Source: Bacillus sp. REN3
GTDB taxonomy: Bacteria > Bacillota > Bacilli > Bacillales > Cytobacillaceae
Assembly (NCBI RefSeq): GCF_017912555.1
Contig: NZ_JAERSD010000002.1
Location: 247,961 to 311,960 of the forward strand
Length of the DNA stretch: 64,000 nucleotides
Reading direction: 5' to 3'
Shown here piece after piece: positions 1-9,880 of the stretch; positions within the stretch are counted from its first letter, which is position 1; each line of letters begins with the position of its first letter. The notes beneath the pieces were generated by a model. That model did not search any database and was not told where the DNA came from. It saw only the letters and a program-made list of their open reading frames with translations. The position numbers and the translations under genes were made by a program.

Positions 1-153
1 TTAATGTCTGCAGCACGCATGAACAACATCGTTCCGGCATCCTGGATCGCGGACGCTCTCTAAAAGCAAAACCGACTTGCAACTTCACCGGCAGCTTTTG
101 ATTAGCCCAATAACTCAGCGGACAATGTTCGTGATGGTCAAATGCCCAATAGC

Positions 154-570
154 TCATTCTTCGTGAGCGAAGCGCTTGATGCGGTCACCGATTTGATCAC
201 GGACACGCTGGAAGACAGCCCACTTCTCTTCTTCAGTGCCTTTTGCCTTTGCCGGATCATCGAAACCCCAGTGCTCGCGCCTTACTTGCGGAGGTGTTGC
301 CGGGCAATGCTCATCCGCATGGCCGCAGAGCGTGACAACCAGGTCCGCATGGTTCAGGATTTCCGGGTCAATGACATCAGATGTGTGGCCGGAAATATCA
401 ATGCCCACTTCGTCCATCGCCTTGACTGCGTCCGGGTTCAAGCCGTGGGCTTCAAGGCCAGCGCTTTTCACATTCCATTCGCCGCCCAAGTATTTTTTTG
501 CCCAGCCTTCAGCCATTTGGCTTCGGCAGGAGTTTCCTGTGCATAGAAAGTAAATTGTTTTCTTCGACAT
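154..570 (-). CDS. arsC: Arsenate reductase, thioredoxin-coupled
   Basis: Reduces arsenate to arsenite, which the neighbouring pump exports. The 138-residue protein has the low-molecular-weight phosphatase-like fold. The N-terminal P-loop is CTGNSCRS with nucleophile C10, and the other two redox cysteines fall at C82 and C89 (LCGHADEHC), the arrangement of the Bacillus thioredoxin-dependent enzyme. The frame is open further upstream, but the start at 570 is preceded by GGGAG at proper spacing and matches family length. It is the last gene of the arsR-arsB-arsC operon, 17 bp after arsB. Identification is confident. Confidence 0.96.
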   Translation of the reverse strand: MSKKTIYFLCTGNSCRSQMAEGWAKKYLGGEWNVKSAGLEAHGLNPDAVKAMDEVGIDISGHTSDVIDPEILNHADLVVTLCGHADEHCPATPPQVRREHWGFDDPAKAKGTEEEKWAVFQRVRDQIGDRIKRFAHEE

Positions 571-587
571 CTTGAATCGCTCCCTTT

Positions 588-1883
588 TTAGATAATCCGC
601 AGCCAAATATACAGGCCTGCCAATGTGATGAATAATGTAGGTATGGTTAAAATGATACCAGTCTTGAAATAAGTCCCCCATGATATTTTTACACCTTTCA
701 ACGACAAGACATGGAGCCATAACAAAGTGGCCAGGGAACCGATCGGCGTGATCTTCGGACCGAGATCGGAGCCGATGACGTTAGCGTAAATCAACGCTTC
801 TCGTGTGATACCAGTTGTATTCGTATCTGCTATGGCCAGCGCATCGATCATGACGGTTGGCATATTGTTCATGATCGACGAAAGAATCGCCGCGATGAAA
901 CCCATCCCCACTGTAGCAGCGAACAAGCCTTGATCAGCCGCCAGCTGGATCACATCCGCAAGCAATTTGGTCAATCCCGCATTGCGCAGACCATAAACAA
1001 CGACATACATCCCAATCGAGAAGAACACAATCGCCCATGGCGCGCCTTTGATGACCTTTGCTGTATGGACCGCGGGGCTCCGCCGAGCCATTATTAAAAA
1101 GAAAATCGCGACTGCGCCGGCGATGAATGAAACCGGAATTCCAAGGAATTCGCTGGTAAAATAACCGGTAAGCAGGATGCCGAGTACAAGCCACGAAAGG
1201 CGGAACATCTTGATATCCTTGATTGCATCAGATGGTTTCTTTAAATCGGACAAATCATAATTGCGCGGGATGCTTTTACGGAAAAATAAGTATAAAACCA
1301 AAATACTTGCTGCCAATGAGAAAAAGTTCGGCACAATCATCCTTGATGCATATTCAACAAATCCGATATCAAAATAGTCAGCAGAAACAATGTTGACAAG
1401 GTTGCTGACAACCAGCGGCAGCGAAGTCGTATCAGCGATGAATCCGCTCGCCATGATGAACGGGAACACCATTTTTTCTTCGAATTTCAGGTTCCGCACC
1501 ATCGCAAGGACAATCGGAGTCAGGATCAGCGCAGCGCCATCGTTAGCGAATAATGCAGCTACCCCAGCCCCAAGCAGGGTAACATAGACAAACATCCTAG
1601 TGCCATTCCCTCGTGCGGTCCTGGCCATATGCAGCGCTGACCATTCGAAAAATCCGATTTCATCCAGGATAAGCGAAATGATGATCAAGGCAATAAATGT
1701 CAGGGTTGCATTCCAGACGATGCCGGTTACATCAATGACATCCTGAAAAGAAACAACACCGAACAGTAAAGCTATTAACGCTCCTCCCATCGCCGACCAG
1801 CCGATGCTTAAGCCCTTAGGTTGCCAGATGACCAGCGTCAGCGTGACAAGAAAGATGATTGAAGCAATAATCGAAAATGACAA
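588..1883 (-). CDS. arsB: ArsB-type arsenite efflux permease
   Basis: Integral membrane protein of 431 residues with about 11-12 hydrophobic segments, of the ArsB/NhaD ion-transporter family. It exports arsenite (and antimonite) made by ArsC. The conserved stretch around [19 protein letters not shown] (about residues 105-123) and the internal [12 protein letters not shown] motif are typical of ArsB. No ArsA ATPase gene is present, so it probably acts as a secondary carrier. It is the middle gene of the ars operon, 15 bp after arsR. Length is normal for the family. Confidence 0.94.
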   Translation of the reverse strand: MSFSIIASIIFLVTLTLVIWQPKGLSIGWSAMGGALIALLFGVVSFQDVIDVTGIVWNATLTFIALIIISLILDEIGFFEWSALHMARTARGNGTRMFVYVTLLGAGVAALFANDGAALILTPIVLAMVRNLKFEEKMVFPFIMASGFIADTTSLPLVVSNLVNIVSADYFDIGFVEYASRMIVPNFFSLAASILVLYLFFRKSIPRNYDLSDLKKPSDAIKDIKMFRLSWLVLGILLTGYFTSEFLGIPVSFIAGAVAIFFLIMARRSPAVHTAKVIKGAPWAIVFFSIGMYVVVYGLRNAGLTKLLADVIQLAADQGLFAATVGMGFIAAILSSIMNNMPTVMIDALAIADTNTTGITREALIYANVIGSDLGPKITPIGSLATLLWLHVLSLKGVKISWGTYFKTGIILTIPTLFITLAGLYIWLRII

Positions 1884-1898
1884 ATTGAAGCACCTCCA

Positions 1899-2246
1899 TC
1901 AATTGCAGGAAATCCGTTTTCCCTGCTTCTCCAGCTCTATTAATTTTTCCTCTTGTCCAGGCACCGCTTCCAGTAGCATCTCGAGAAAATCGAAATATTC
2001 GTATTCCCTGTTCAATGAGTAGAAAATCCACTGCCCCTTCCTGCTTTCATTTACCAGACCGGCATCCTTCAATTTCCTGATATGCTGGCTAATTGCGGGC
2101 TGGCTCGCATCAAACATCGCGACGAACTCACATACACAGCAGTCCTGATCTGCCAGAATCCTCATCATCGTCAATCGGGTTTTATCGCCCAGCAACTTGA
2201 GGATGGCTGCAGCCTGATCAATTTCAATTCTTTGAACAATATTCAT
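1899..2246 (-). CDS. arsR: ArsR-family metalloregulator
   Basis: 115-residue winged-helix repressor that releases DNA on binding arsenite. The cysteine motif DCCVCEF (C36, C37, C39) sits at the start of the recognition region, and ASQPAISQHIRKLKDAGLV is the DNA-recognition helix. The open frame begins at 2327, but the start at 2246 is chosen because GGAGG lies 8 bases before it and a sigma-A promoter (2271-2299) sits just upstream, which would place the longer start before the transcript. First gene of arsRBC, presumably autoregulated. Confidence 0.94.
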   Translation of the reverse strand: MNIVQRIEIDQAAAILKLLGDKTRLTMMRILADQDCCVCEFVAMFDASQPAISQHIRKLKDAGLVNESRKGQWIFYSLNREYEYFDFLEMLLEAVPGQEEKLIELEKQGKRISCN

Positions 2247-2270
2247 CGATTTCGCCTCCATTGCTTTATT

Positions 2271-2299
2271 AGCATATAACGATTTGCTTATATACTCAA
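2271..2299 (-). promoter_or_regulatory. Sigma-A promoter of the ars operon
   Basis: Reading the minus strand, TTGAGT (-35, 2294-2299) and TATGCT (-10, 2271-2276) are separated by exactly 17 bases and lie about 25 bp before the arsR start. The AT-rich partly repeated sequence in the spacer is the likely ArsR operator, but I cannot define its arms. Confidence 0.65.
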
Positions 2300-2718
2300 C
2301 CTGCTGAACGCATTTTTTTAATAACATAAACTATTGCAACAATCCGGGACGCCCTTGTATATCCGGTTATCCAGCATGATTCCAGTTTCGAAAATGCTGA
2401 TTATCAAAGGCATGGAAATTGGTCCAGAGACCAGTTCAGCTGAGGCCGGCTTGCCCGACAGTAACTTTCTGAAATCGATTTATTCGCCTTCATCCTGTCT
2501 GTTATCACCAAGTCGACGATTTCCGGTTTTATCTTTTATCTCGTTTAAAAGAAGTTGATTAAGAATGAAGGAGGCGGCTATGTAATCAATGGTCGGCAAA
2601 ACAAATTGGAATGTTGCAGCATCAGGATCAAGGAAGCGGCTCCGAATCAGACAAGAAAAGAGCAACTTGCCGTGAAGAAGGCTTTCCAAACCGCTGGCGC
2701 TTTCCATTAATTGGACAA

Positions 2719-2844
2719 ACGGGAGATTCCGTGGCTTGATTGGGAGATTACGACAAAGATTTGGGAGATTATCGAACTGGATCGGGAGAATATGGAACCA
2801 GATTGAGAGAATATCGGATCCTATTGGGAGATTCCCCGATTTGG
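2719..2844. repeat. 21-bp tandem repeat, 6 units
   Basis: Six contiguous degenerate units start at 2719, 2740, 2761, 2782, 2803 and 2824, exactly 21 bp apart. Each begins with a variant of TTGGGAGATT followed by 11 variable bases. Because 21 is divisible by 3, the reverse frame reads as a heptapeptide-like repeat (NLPIxxx). No start signal supports translation. Confidence 0.85.
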
Positions 2845-2854
2845 CAACAGAATT

Positions 2855-3095
2855 AGCGGACACAAGGTGTGTAAATCCCAGAATTGAGCGCAAATCAGCG
2901 GACACCAAGATCGTAAATCCCAGAATTGAGTGCAAATCAGCGGACACAAGGCGCGTTTTCCCGCCCAATTAGCTATCCTAGCGCCTGATTCCCAGAATTG
3001 ACTGCCCAATTAGCGGCCCTAAACGCCCGATTCCCAGAGTGTTCGACTGAATCGCGTGATTCCATGACCTGACTGACTAATTTCCGAGATTCCTG
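2855..3095. repeat. 42-bp tandem repeat, about 5 units plus decaying tail
   Basis: Units start with AGCGGACAC or a variant at 2855, 2897, 2939, 2971 and 3012. Spacing is 42, 42, 32 (a 10-bp deletion), 41 and 42 bp. Shared pieces are AAATCCCAGAATTGAG and GCAAATC. The period is twice that of the adjacent 21-bp array. AGCGGACA and AATTG also occur in the 52-bp units at 29.1-29.9 kb. Confidence 0.8.
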
Positions 3096-3218
3096 GCATC
3101 AGCCACGAGAATCAGGAATATATCCGGCAATTTTCCGCGTCAAAAAAAAAGGCTATTGCATTCCTTTCACGGAGATTCAAGCATCCAGTCGGGAATTTCT
3201 TCTTCCAAAAGAAAAGAT

Positions 3219-3242
3219 GGAGCCGGGATATTTCCTGGCTCC
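3219..3242 (-). terminator. Rho-independent terminator of the CorC-family gene
   Basis: Inverted repeat GGAGCCGGGA (3219-3228) and TCCTGGCTCC (3233-3242), followed on the minus strand by a T-rich run. It lies 9 bp after the stop codon. Confidence 0.7.
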
Positions 3243-3250
3243 ACCTTCTT

Positions 3251-4516
3251 CTATTCTTCAGGTTCGATTTTAGGCATGATTTCTACTTTGATTTTTCGGA
3301 TCCGGTGGTTTTCGACCTTCTGGACAATGATTTTCAGGTTTTCATACTCAAATGAATCACCGTTTTCCGGAATGGTTTCAAGCGTCTCGAAAATCCAGCC
3401 TCCAAGATTGTGGTAGTTCGTTTCTGGCATTGGAACATGCAGCAATTCTGCGAAGTCATCCAAATCAAATTGTGCATCGAACTCATATGTTTTTTCATCG
3501 AGCTTCGTCATAATGTTGATTTTTTCATCGTGCTCATCCCAGATTTCCCCGACCAGCTCTTCTAGGATGTCCTCGAGGGTGATCAGGCCGGATGTGCCGC
3601 CAAATTCATCGACAACGATGGCCATATGGCTCTTCGTCCTCTGCAGCTCAGGCAGCAGCGTGGCCACCCTCATTGATTTCACAACAAACATCGGCTGGCG
3701 CAGGAGCTCACGGACATTCACTTCCTTGCCCTGGACAAGCTGAGCTAAGAATTCGCGTTCGGACAAAAAGCCGATGATGTTATCAATGTTATCTTCATAA
3801 ACCGGTATACGTGAAAATCTCTCTTTAAGAAAAATTTGCTTAATTTCCTCCACGGACTGGTTCACTTCGATTGTAATCATATCCATTCGATGTGTTAAAA
3901 CCTCACCAACGAGGATTTCATTGAATTCAAGAGAACGATGGACCAGTTCCCTCTCGTCCTTGTTGATGACGCCTTCTTCTTCACTGATGTCAACCATCAC
4001 CTTGATTTCTTCCTCGGTGACGGATGGGGCAGCTTCTCCGTCTTTTGAAAAAACCTTTGAAACGAAGGCTTTCAGCTTGCTGAACAGGAAGTTGACCGGG
4101 GTCAGGACTTTGATCAGCAAAAGCAGGATTCCGGAAATCTTCAAAGAATAGATCTCGGCATTTTCCTTGGCAATCGATTTCGGCAGGATTTCGCCGAAAA
4201 TCAGGATCAGGATGGTCATCCCAAAGGTACTGACAATCAGGCCGGTACTCGCCCCGAAAATGTCAACTGCTACTTTGGAAGAGATGCTGGCAGCTGCGAT
4301 ATTGACAATGTTATTGCCTACTAGTATCGTAGACAGCGCATCATCAAAGTTCTCGGAAATGTTCAAAGCATTCTTGCTTCCAGCCCGTCCCTCTGTCACA
4401 TAATTTCTCAGCCTGATTTTATTCACGCTGGAAAAAGCCGTTTCCGCCGAAGAAAAGAAGGCAGATAAAAGAATTAAAACACCTAGAAAAATGATTAAAC
4501 CTATGGGCACTTCCAA
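3251..4516 (-). CDS. CNNM/CorC (HlyC) family membrane protein
   Basis: 421 residues: an N-terminal DUF21/CNNM membrane domain with about four hydrophobic segments (residues 1-180; [23 protein letters not shown] is typical), a CBS pair (about 210-330) and a C-terminal CorC/HlyC domain (about 345-415). The family exports or balances Mg2+ and other divalent cations in Bacillus (MpfA/YhdP, YrkA and YugS types); which paralogue this is cannot be told. The start is TTG, supported by GGAGAG 9 bases upstream. Monocistronic. Confidence 0.88.
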   Translation of the reverse strand: MEVPIGLIIFLGVLILLSAFFSSAETAFSSVNKIRLRNYVTEGRAGSKNALNISENFDDALSTILVGNNIVNIAAASISSKVAVDIFGASTGLIVSTFGMTILILIFGEILPKSIAKENAEIYSLKISGILLLLIKVLTPVNFLFSKLKAFVSKVFSKDGEAAPSVTEEEIKVMVDISEEEGVINKDERELVHRSLEFNEILVGEVLTHRMDMITIEVNQSVEEIKQIFLKERFSRIPVYEDNIDNIIGFLSEREFLAQLVQGKEVNVRELLRQPMFVVKSMRVATLLPELQRTKSHMAIVVDEFGGTSGLITLEDILEELVGEIWDEHDEKINIMTKLDEKTYEFDAQFDLDDFAELLHVPMPETNYHNLGGWIFETLETIPENGDSFEYENLKIIVQKVENHRIRKIKVEIMPKIEPEE

Positions 4517-4759
4517 AAATATTCACTCTCCGAAAAAAATTTATTAGTTTCATTTTACTGTCCAGCCACAGAGAAATCAAATACTGGCACTTCCCGGGAC
4601 AAACTACTTTACGCCTATTCTTTATATGGCAGAAAGACTGTATAGGTTCCATGAATCTTTCTTTTCCCTATTTGCACACTTCCAAATCGCTTCCACCTTT
4701 TTTATTCCTCTTAAACAGGGTAAATTCCTTAATAGCATCCATTTTTTCACGGCATAAAA

Positions 4760-4783
4760 AAAACGCCATGGTCCGGCGCAAGG
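4760..4783 (-). terminator. Possible terminator of the flavodoxin gene
   Basis: On the minus strand a short GCGCC/GGCG hairpin is followed by eight Ts directly after the stop codon. The stem is short, so this is tentative. Confidence 0.4.
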
Positions 4784-4784
4784 T

Positions 4785-5285
4785 TCATACGAGCGTAAGC
4801 TTATTATTTTTATTGAAGGTTCTGGCAAACTCGCTGATTGATTCCAGATCCAAGGTTGACTGGTCCTGGTTGACTCCGCTGACGTTTTTCACGACCATTT
4901 TCTCAAAGAAGTTCATCTTGGAAAAAATGAATTCACCGCCGAAAAGCCCTTTGGCAATGGCTGTTTCCCTCAGTCTTTCTGGAAAGGCATGATCGAATTG
5001 AGCATGCGCTTCCTGGCCTTCCCGCATGCAGCATAGGAAAAGGCCGACGTTCTTCCTTTCAAGAATGTCCATATTTTCCTTCATGAACCTTTTTACCTTC
5101 CCCTGAATGCTCCCAGCGTGGATGGATCCCCCAATGATGACGGCATCGAAAAATTCGAGGTCCGAATAAAGCTTTGTCCGCTGCAAATTCAGGACCACCA
5201 CGTCTCCTTCGATTTGCTTCCTTAGAAGGTGTGCCGCTTTTGCAGTAGTACCATGTGTTGAGCAAAAAACAATCAAGCATTTCAT
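4785..5285 (-). CDS. Flavodoxin-domain protein (HemG-like)
   Basis: 166 residues resembling menaquinone-dependent protoporphyrinogen oxidase/flavodoxins. The N-terminal FMN phosphate loop reads CSTHGTTAKAA (about residues 7-17), then VIIGGSIHAGSIQGKVKRF and LFLCCMREG. A redox role using FMN is likely; the substrate is unknown and heme synthesis is not supported by context. The open frame extends upstream, but GGAGG 7 bases before 5285 fixes this start. Confidence 0.82.
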   Translation of the reverse strand: MKCLIVFCSTHGTTAKAAHLLRKQIEGDVVVLNLQRTKLYSDLEFFDAVIIGGSIHAGSIQGKVKRFMKENMDILERKNVGLFLCCMREGQEAHAQFDHAFPERLRETAIAKGLFGGEFIFSKMNFFEKMVVKNVSGVNQDQSTLDLESISEFARTFNKNNKLTLV

Positions 5286-5411
5286 TGGATCGCCTCCATC
5301 ATGGTCTCTGGTCAATTTTCCGTACAAATATCCATTTGGGTCCATTATATCGTTATGTTCGCAGGAGATCACAAAATAATTTTGACGGTTTTCTAACATT
5401 TCCCAAATACT

Positions 5412-5945
5412 CTATGATAAAAAACGGCGATTTTCCCTTTCCAGTTCGAGCAATAGCTGCTTCATCTCAATCCCGCCCCGGTAGCCTGTCATTGAACCAT
5501 TTTTCCCGATCACACGGTGACATGGGATCACCATCAATACTGGATTCGCTCCGATTGCGGTTCCGACTGCCCTGACAGCTGATTTCTTATTGATTCTTTC
5601 GGCAATCTCCCCATACGAACAGGTTTCCCCATACGGGATGGCCATAAGGGCTTCCCAAACCTCCTCCTGGAATGGTGTCCCCTTTACATCGACAGGCACA
5701 GAAAAGGACCTTCTGCCTCCCTCAAGGAATTCCGCCAATTCCATTGTATATCGCTGCAGAGCTTCCCGGTCTTTTATCAAAAACGCTTCGGGAAACTGCT
5801 TCTTGATTTTCATTTCAAACTCCTCGAAAGCTTGATCGGGTGTGCCGACATAACAGAGGCCATATTCTGTCGCGGCTACATATAGCTCCGTCTTATAAAA
5901 ATCAAGCTTCGTCCATGCAATCTCTTGTCGTCTGGTTCCCTGCAT
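5412..5945 (-). CDS. ogt: Methylated-DNA-protein cysteine methyltransferase
   Basis: 177-residue suicide DNA-repair protein that transfers the alkyl group from O6-alkylguanine to its own cysteine. The active-site motif PCHRV is present (C142), as are the wing/recognition residues YGETCSYGEIA and RAVGTAIGANP. AAAGGAG lies 10 bases before 5945. No AdaA partner is adjacent; the open frame just upstream (5876-6223) does not look like AdaA. Confidence 0.94.
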   Translation of the reverse strand: MQGTRRQEIAWTKLDFYKTELYVAATEYGLCYVGTPDQAFEEFEMKIKKQFPEAFLIKDREALQRYTMELAEFLEGGRRSFSVPVDVKGTPFQEEVWEALMAIPYGETCSYGEIAERINKKSAVRAVGTAIGANPVLMVIPCHRVIGKNGSMTGYRGGIEMKQLLLELERENRRFLS

Positions 5946-6720
5946 TCTTCATTCGCTCCTTTTTCCGGCAGATTGCTGGCGTGCTGCCATTTTTTCTTGA
6001 CCATTATCAAAGAAAGGGTCTCGAAAACCCGGTTGATGGATGATCGCGGCATCCCGGCTTCCTTCACCCATTCAAGTGCTTTCTCAAGTCCCACCATCCG
6101 GGTATATTCGGCACGCGGCAAGCTTGAACAGCCACTGGAGATGGAAGGGACTTCGATGGAATAGATCGGCCCCAGTTTCCATGGCCATATTCGAGCAGCA
6201 GTCCCAATCAAAGCCCGACCCATTCCTCCCCCGTCGGGACCGGGTCATCCAGCTTCATTTCCGTTTTGTTCGAGCGTTAAACAGCACTTCTTGAGAATAC
6301 ACATTCTCTTTATTCAGCACCCTCGGCTTCCAGTATTTTTGCCGGCAATAAATCCCGGTTTTTTTTCGCATTAAACGGAAACCTCTATCCATGATGATTT
6401 CGTTTGTCGGCAGCGGATAGAACCCGGTTTTTTACCGCATAAATCGAAACTTCATCATACGCATCACCACAGTCCACACTTGTCCTCCAGTACTTACCCA
6501 GAATCGGCGCCATAGATATCGCTCTAATATAAGTATAAACTGAACCATCATGAAGAAAAGGTTTGTTTAATGAAAACGCAAGAAATGATAATTTTGAAGT
6601 TACAAAACAAGGAAAAATATGAATAAAGTATTCAGAATTTTCTTTACTCTTAACAGATTACACTTTACGATAAGAATGGGATGGCAAACATCCCCTATTA
6701 ATTGGAAAGGGGGAGTAAAC
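5946..6720. other. Intergenic region with no supported gene
   Basis: About 775 bp between ogt and the GNAT-fusion operon. It contains a degenerate direct duplication: GCCGGCAATA...CCCGGTTTTTT (6341-6366) recurs as GTCGGCAGCG...CCCGGTTTTTT (6406-6433), followed both times by a CGCAT...CGAAAC segment. A minus-strand frame at 5876-6223 overlaps ogt and matches nothing I recognise. Confidence 0.5.
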
Positions 6721-6721
6721 G

Positions 6722-6775
6722 ATGAACAATGCAAAGAAACAGCTTATTTTTTCAAAAGAGGACGATGGCCCATAG
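6722..6775 (+). CDS. Possible 17-residue leader ORF
   Basis: ATG preceded by AAGGGGGAG at good spacing encodes MNNAKKQLIFSKEDDGP and stops 18 bp before the start of the GNAT-fusion gene. A small hairpin (GGGATG...CATCCC, about 6678-6694) lies just before it. It could be a translated leader that couples to or tunes the downstream operon, or a chance frame. Confidence 0.3.
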   Translation: MNNAKKQLIFSKEDDGP

Positions 6776-6793
6776 TAAGGAAGGAGAATGTGA

Positions 6794-9700
6794 ATGGCAC
6801 AACTGAATAAGGCAATTGAAATTGTTCGTTATCATGAAGGTCTTGCCGCAGGGATCGCGAAAATGTGGAACATGAGCCGTGACAGCTGGGGCGGCGATAC
6901 CCGTGTCATGACCGAAGAGCAGGTAAAGGCAAAAGAAGCCAATTCAGATAATATCGAGCTTTATCTCGCAATGGATGGCGAAGAAGTTGTCGGCTATTGC
7001 GGTTTGTCCAAATATAAAGAGGATACCGGATCCTTGTATATTCCCCTGCTGAATGTCCGGCCCGATTACCATGGACATAAAATTGGGAAAAAGCTTGTCC
7101 GGATGGCGCTGGAAAAAACAATCGAACTAGGCTGGCCGCGCCTTGACCTTTACACTTGGCCAGGGAACACGAAAGCAGTCCCGCTATACAAAAAGTGCGG
7201 GTTTTTTTGGGAAGACCGCGATGACACAACCCATTTGATGAACTTCATTCCCCAGGTCCTGAACACTCCATTGTTGAGGCAACACTTTGTGGAGCTTGAT
7301 TGGTATGAATCCAGCATACGGCAAATCGAAGTGAATCCGGACGGCGTCAAGAAGAATGGATTTTCTTTTTACGAATACAGCTGGCAGAACGAAACGAGGC
7401 AGCTGCGTGTCCAGTTTGAACGGACCGGACGGGGGATCAGCCTGATTGAGACAGACGACTTCCTGCTTGAGATTTCAACGGAAAGCCATGAAGTGATCGA
7501 GCAGGATGAGCTCAGCTTCCGGATCAGGATCGTGAATAAAGGAACGGCGCCTCTTGACGTTAGAGCCTTTGGAACCGGCAATGAGCGTGTTGTCTATGAT
7601 TTGGAGGAAGAATTGACTGTGGAAGACGAGGCAGTCCTCCCCGGCATTTTCACCGTAAAAAAAGGGGAAGAACCAAGCATTTGGCGGACCCACCCAACAC
7701 TCGCTGCTACCATCACAATCAATGGTCTCGAATGTGAGCTGAAGCTTGGCCTTTTCCCTGTCCAGCCGGCTAAAATCAAAGCAGTCTATTTCGGGAACTT
7801 ATGCTTTTTAAATAAAGGAACATACGTGGAATTAGAAATCAAAAACCACCTTAATGAGGATGCTGATTTCGAAATCTGCTTTCCTCCTATCCAGCAGGCG
7901 GAATTGGAGCGGGAACAGTTTACATCCTGGATTCCTTCAGGCGGAAGAAAGAAGCTCTCCATTCCCTTAAGGGTAAAACAGTACGGATTCTGCAATCCAT
8001 TGCTCTCCATTAAAGCAAGGAAGAAGGACGGCACGAAATTGTCCTTCGAACAAGAAATCGCTGTTGCCTTTAAAGGGATCGGCGAGAAGTTCGGCGGTGA
8101 AACGAAGGATCACTGGCATATCTTCAACGGGCTTGCCCAGGTGAATGTCCGGAAACGGGATTTGCTGATGACTGCTGGAAGGAATCAAAAAGCGGAGCAG
8201 CCCTGCGCCCTTATGGCTCCTAAACTCGGAAAACCCTATTCACTCGAATTCACGAAAAAGAAGCCTGCTTCTGTGATTTGGGAGGCAAATGATTCATCAA
8301 TCTTGCTCGAAATCAGGCTTGAATCGTCAGAAATGGAAGGGATTCATCTTACACAGGCGTACCAGCTGTTCAGTGAAGGAATTGTCCATAGCTGGGGCGA
8401 AGTCGAGAACAGCGGATCGATTACCCATCCTGAAGTCGCACTTAGCCAGCCCATTTACCACGAACTAGGGAAAACCTACTTCCCCCTTGATGGAAAGGTT
8501 GTCCGTTTTTCCGAAAGCAAACCACTTGAAGTTGGCGACTTGAACCCTTCCAGTATCACAGGAAACTGGTATTTCAGTGAAGACAACGGAGAGCCAATAG
8601 GCGTTTCCTGGTCACCTGAAAGCAAGGCTGCGCCTGAAGGGTGGCAATTCATCATCGAGGACAGGTTCGGCAGGATGGAACCTGGAGCGAAGCATGCCTC
8701 TGGCAAAATCACTTTAGCAATAGGGACCTTCCAGCATGTGGACGAATTCAAGGCCTATGCCGAGCAAATGCCGGTGAAGAAAACAGAAGAACCAGCGGAT
8801 GAGCTGGATTTTCGGCTTGAGCGGATGATTGCCTCCCCTGCCGCAGAAATCCCGTTCACCCTGAAAACATATCGGAACAGCTATCTTGACGGGAACTTGA
8901 CAATAAACGCGGCAGGACAGGAATGGGATGCCGGGTCGATCGTGCCCCAGGAAGAAAAGGTGATCCATTCGGGAACGTTTCCCTCTCCAGGCAATGAGCC
9001 GGTATCCATCCTATCCGCTATTTTCAGCGAAAAATACAGGACATCCGTTTTTTCCGAGCTGCTTCTGCTTCCTAACGGGAAGGTAGGCACAAGCATTGCT
9101 GAAGATGGTTCGTTATCCGCATCTAACGGGAGGCTTGAACTTAAAACCAATCCCAGTTATTATCCTGGCCTATACTCCATCATGGTCGATGGCCAGGAAT
9201 GGCTCGACCATTCCTATCCGGAACGGACTGCAAAAGCCTGGTGGAATCCATGGGCTGGCGGCATGAAAACGGCCCCGTCAGGAATCAATACTTTTTCGCT
9301 TTTAAAAGAAAAAACTTCGGCAGCTGCATCTGAACGGCTGGACAGTGCGGGGAATAAATGGAGCGGTATCGCCATCACAACCGAAATCACTGAGAACGGA
9401 CATTGGAAAGGAGCCGTCTATGTTCAATACTATTTGATGCTGCCCGGTGTGCCGGTACTGGCCTCTTTCGTTGAATTGAAAAAAGACGGCGGTAAAATAG
9501 TGGAAAGTGATCTCTGGGTGACAGATCTGTTCATCGGCTGTCCAGACCTCACGGAGCTTGGGGTGTCAGTTACCGGAAACAGTCACACGCAATCTTATCG
9601 TGCAGGCCTTCAGGAAATCCCATTCTTTTTGAATGAGGATAGTTCTATTTCTTTTACAAATAGGCCGGAAAAACTGTATTTCATTCCCGGCAAGGATAGT

Positions 9701-9880
9701 GGACAGATAGAGGGATATATGAACAAAGATGCCTTCCAGCTTACCGTAAAGCAGCCAGGGATGCCGGAATATAGCCGCGCAATGACCGATCCACTGTTCT
9801 TGCTGTTCGATGATCGCGTACTATCCGCAGAGCTTGTGAAAAAGCTGAAAAGAATCCAATTTCCGAAGGAGAGCCCATGA
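6794..9880 (+). CDS. GNAT acetyltransferase fused to a large beta-rich region
   Basis: 1028 residues. Residues 8-150 form a GNAT N-acetyltransferase domain: VVGYCGLSKY, then LNVRPDYHGHKIGKKLVRMA, whose HGHKIGKK is the acetyl-CoA pyrophosphate loop, then YKKCGFF. The remaining ~870 residues are beta-rich with no signal peptide or membrane segment. Residues ~760-930 (SYYPGLYSIMVDG, WWNPWAGGM, VYVQYYLMLPG) resemble galactose-mutarotase-like or glycosidase beta-sandwiches; this is inferred from pattern only. AAGGAG precedes the ATG. The stop overlaps the amidohydrolase start, so the two products probably act together. Substrate unknown; acetylation of a sugar- or amine-containing compound is a guess. 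Confidence 0.85.
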   Translation: MAQLNKAIEIVRYHEGLAAGIAKMWNMSRDSWGGDTRVMTEEQVKAKEANSDNIELYLAMDGEEVVGYCGLSKYKEDTGSLYIPLLNVRPDYHGHKIGKKLVRMALEKTIELGWPRLDLYTWPGNTKAVPLYKKCGFFWEDRDDTTHLMNFIPQVLNTPLLRQHFVELDWYESSIRQIEVNPDGVKKNGFSFYEYSWQNETRQLRVQFERTGRGISLIETDDFLLEISTESHEVIEQDELSFRIRIVNKGTAPLDVRAFGTGNERVVYDLEEELTVEDEAVLPGIFTVKKGEEPSIWRTHPTLAATITINGLECELKLGLFPVQPAKIKAVYFGNLCFLNKGTYVELEIKNHLNEDADFEICFPPIQQAELEREQFTSWIPSGGRKKLSIPLRVKQYGFCNPLLSIKARKKDGTKLSFEQEIAVAFKGIGEKFGGETKDHWHIFNGLAQVNVRKRDLLMTAGRNQKAEQPCALMAPKLGKPYSLEFTKKKPASVIWEANDSSILLEIRLESSEMEGIHLTQAYQLFSEGIVHSWGEVENSGSITHPEVALSQPIYHELGKTYFPLDGKVVRFSESKPLEVGDLNPSSITGNWYFSEDNGEPIGVSWSPESKAAPEGWQFIIEDRFGRMEPGAKHASGKITLAIGTFQHVDEFKAYAEQMPVKKTEEPADELDFRLERMIASPAAEIPFTLKTYRNSYLDGNLTINAAGQEWDAGSIVPQEEKVIHSGTFPSPGNEPVSILSAIFSEKYRTSVFSELLLLPNGKVGTSIAEDGSLSASNGRLELKTNPSYYPGLYSIMVDGQEWLDHSYPERTAKAWWNPWAGGMKTAPSGINTFSLLKEKTSAAASERLDSAGNKWSGIAITTEITENGHWKGAVYVQYYLMLPGVPVLASFVELKKDGGKIVESDLWVTDLFIGCPDLTELGVSVTGNSHTQSYRAGLQEIPFFLNEDSSISFTNRPEKLYFIPGKDSGQIEGYMNKDAFQLTVKQPGMPEYSRAMTDPLFLLFDDRVLSAELVKKLKRIQFPKESP

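Larger units (their letters stand above)
2300..3208. other. Intergenic region with no convincing gene, holding a tandem-repeat array
   Basis: Between the arsR promoter and the CorC-family gene terminator. Open frames exist on both strands, but they follow the repeats listed separately at 2719-3095 and have no ribosome binding site or recognisable protein. Nothing identifiable is seen in 2330-2700. Confidence 0.6.

Noticed and set aside
2480..3009. Minus-strand frames with heptapeptide-like NLPI repeats
   Set aside because: Produced by the 21- and 42-bp repeats, whose period is divisible by 3; no start signal and located in a promoter-terminator gap.
5876..6223. 115-codon minus-strand frame overlapping ogt, considered as an AdaA remnant
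   Set aside because: No Ada metal-binding or AraC motif, no ribosome binding site, and it overlaps the start of ogt in another frame.
6619..6810. 63-codon frame before the GNAT-fusion gene
   Set aside because: No start signal and it overlaps the true start of the fusion gene; the in-between 17-codon frame has the better ribosome binding site.
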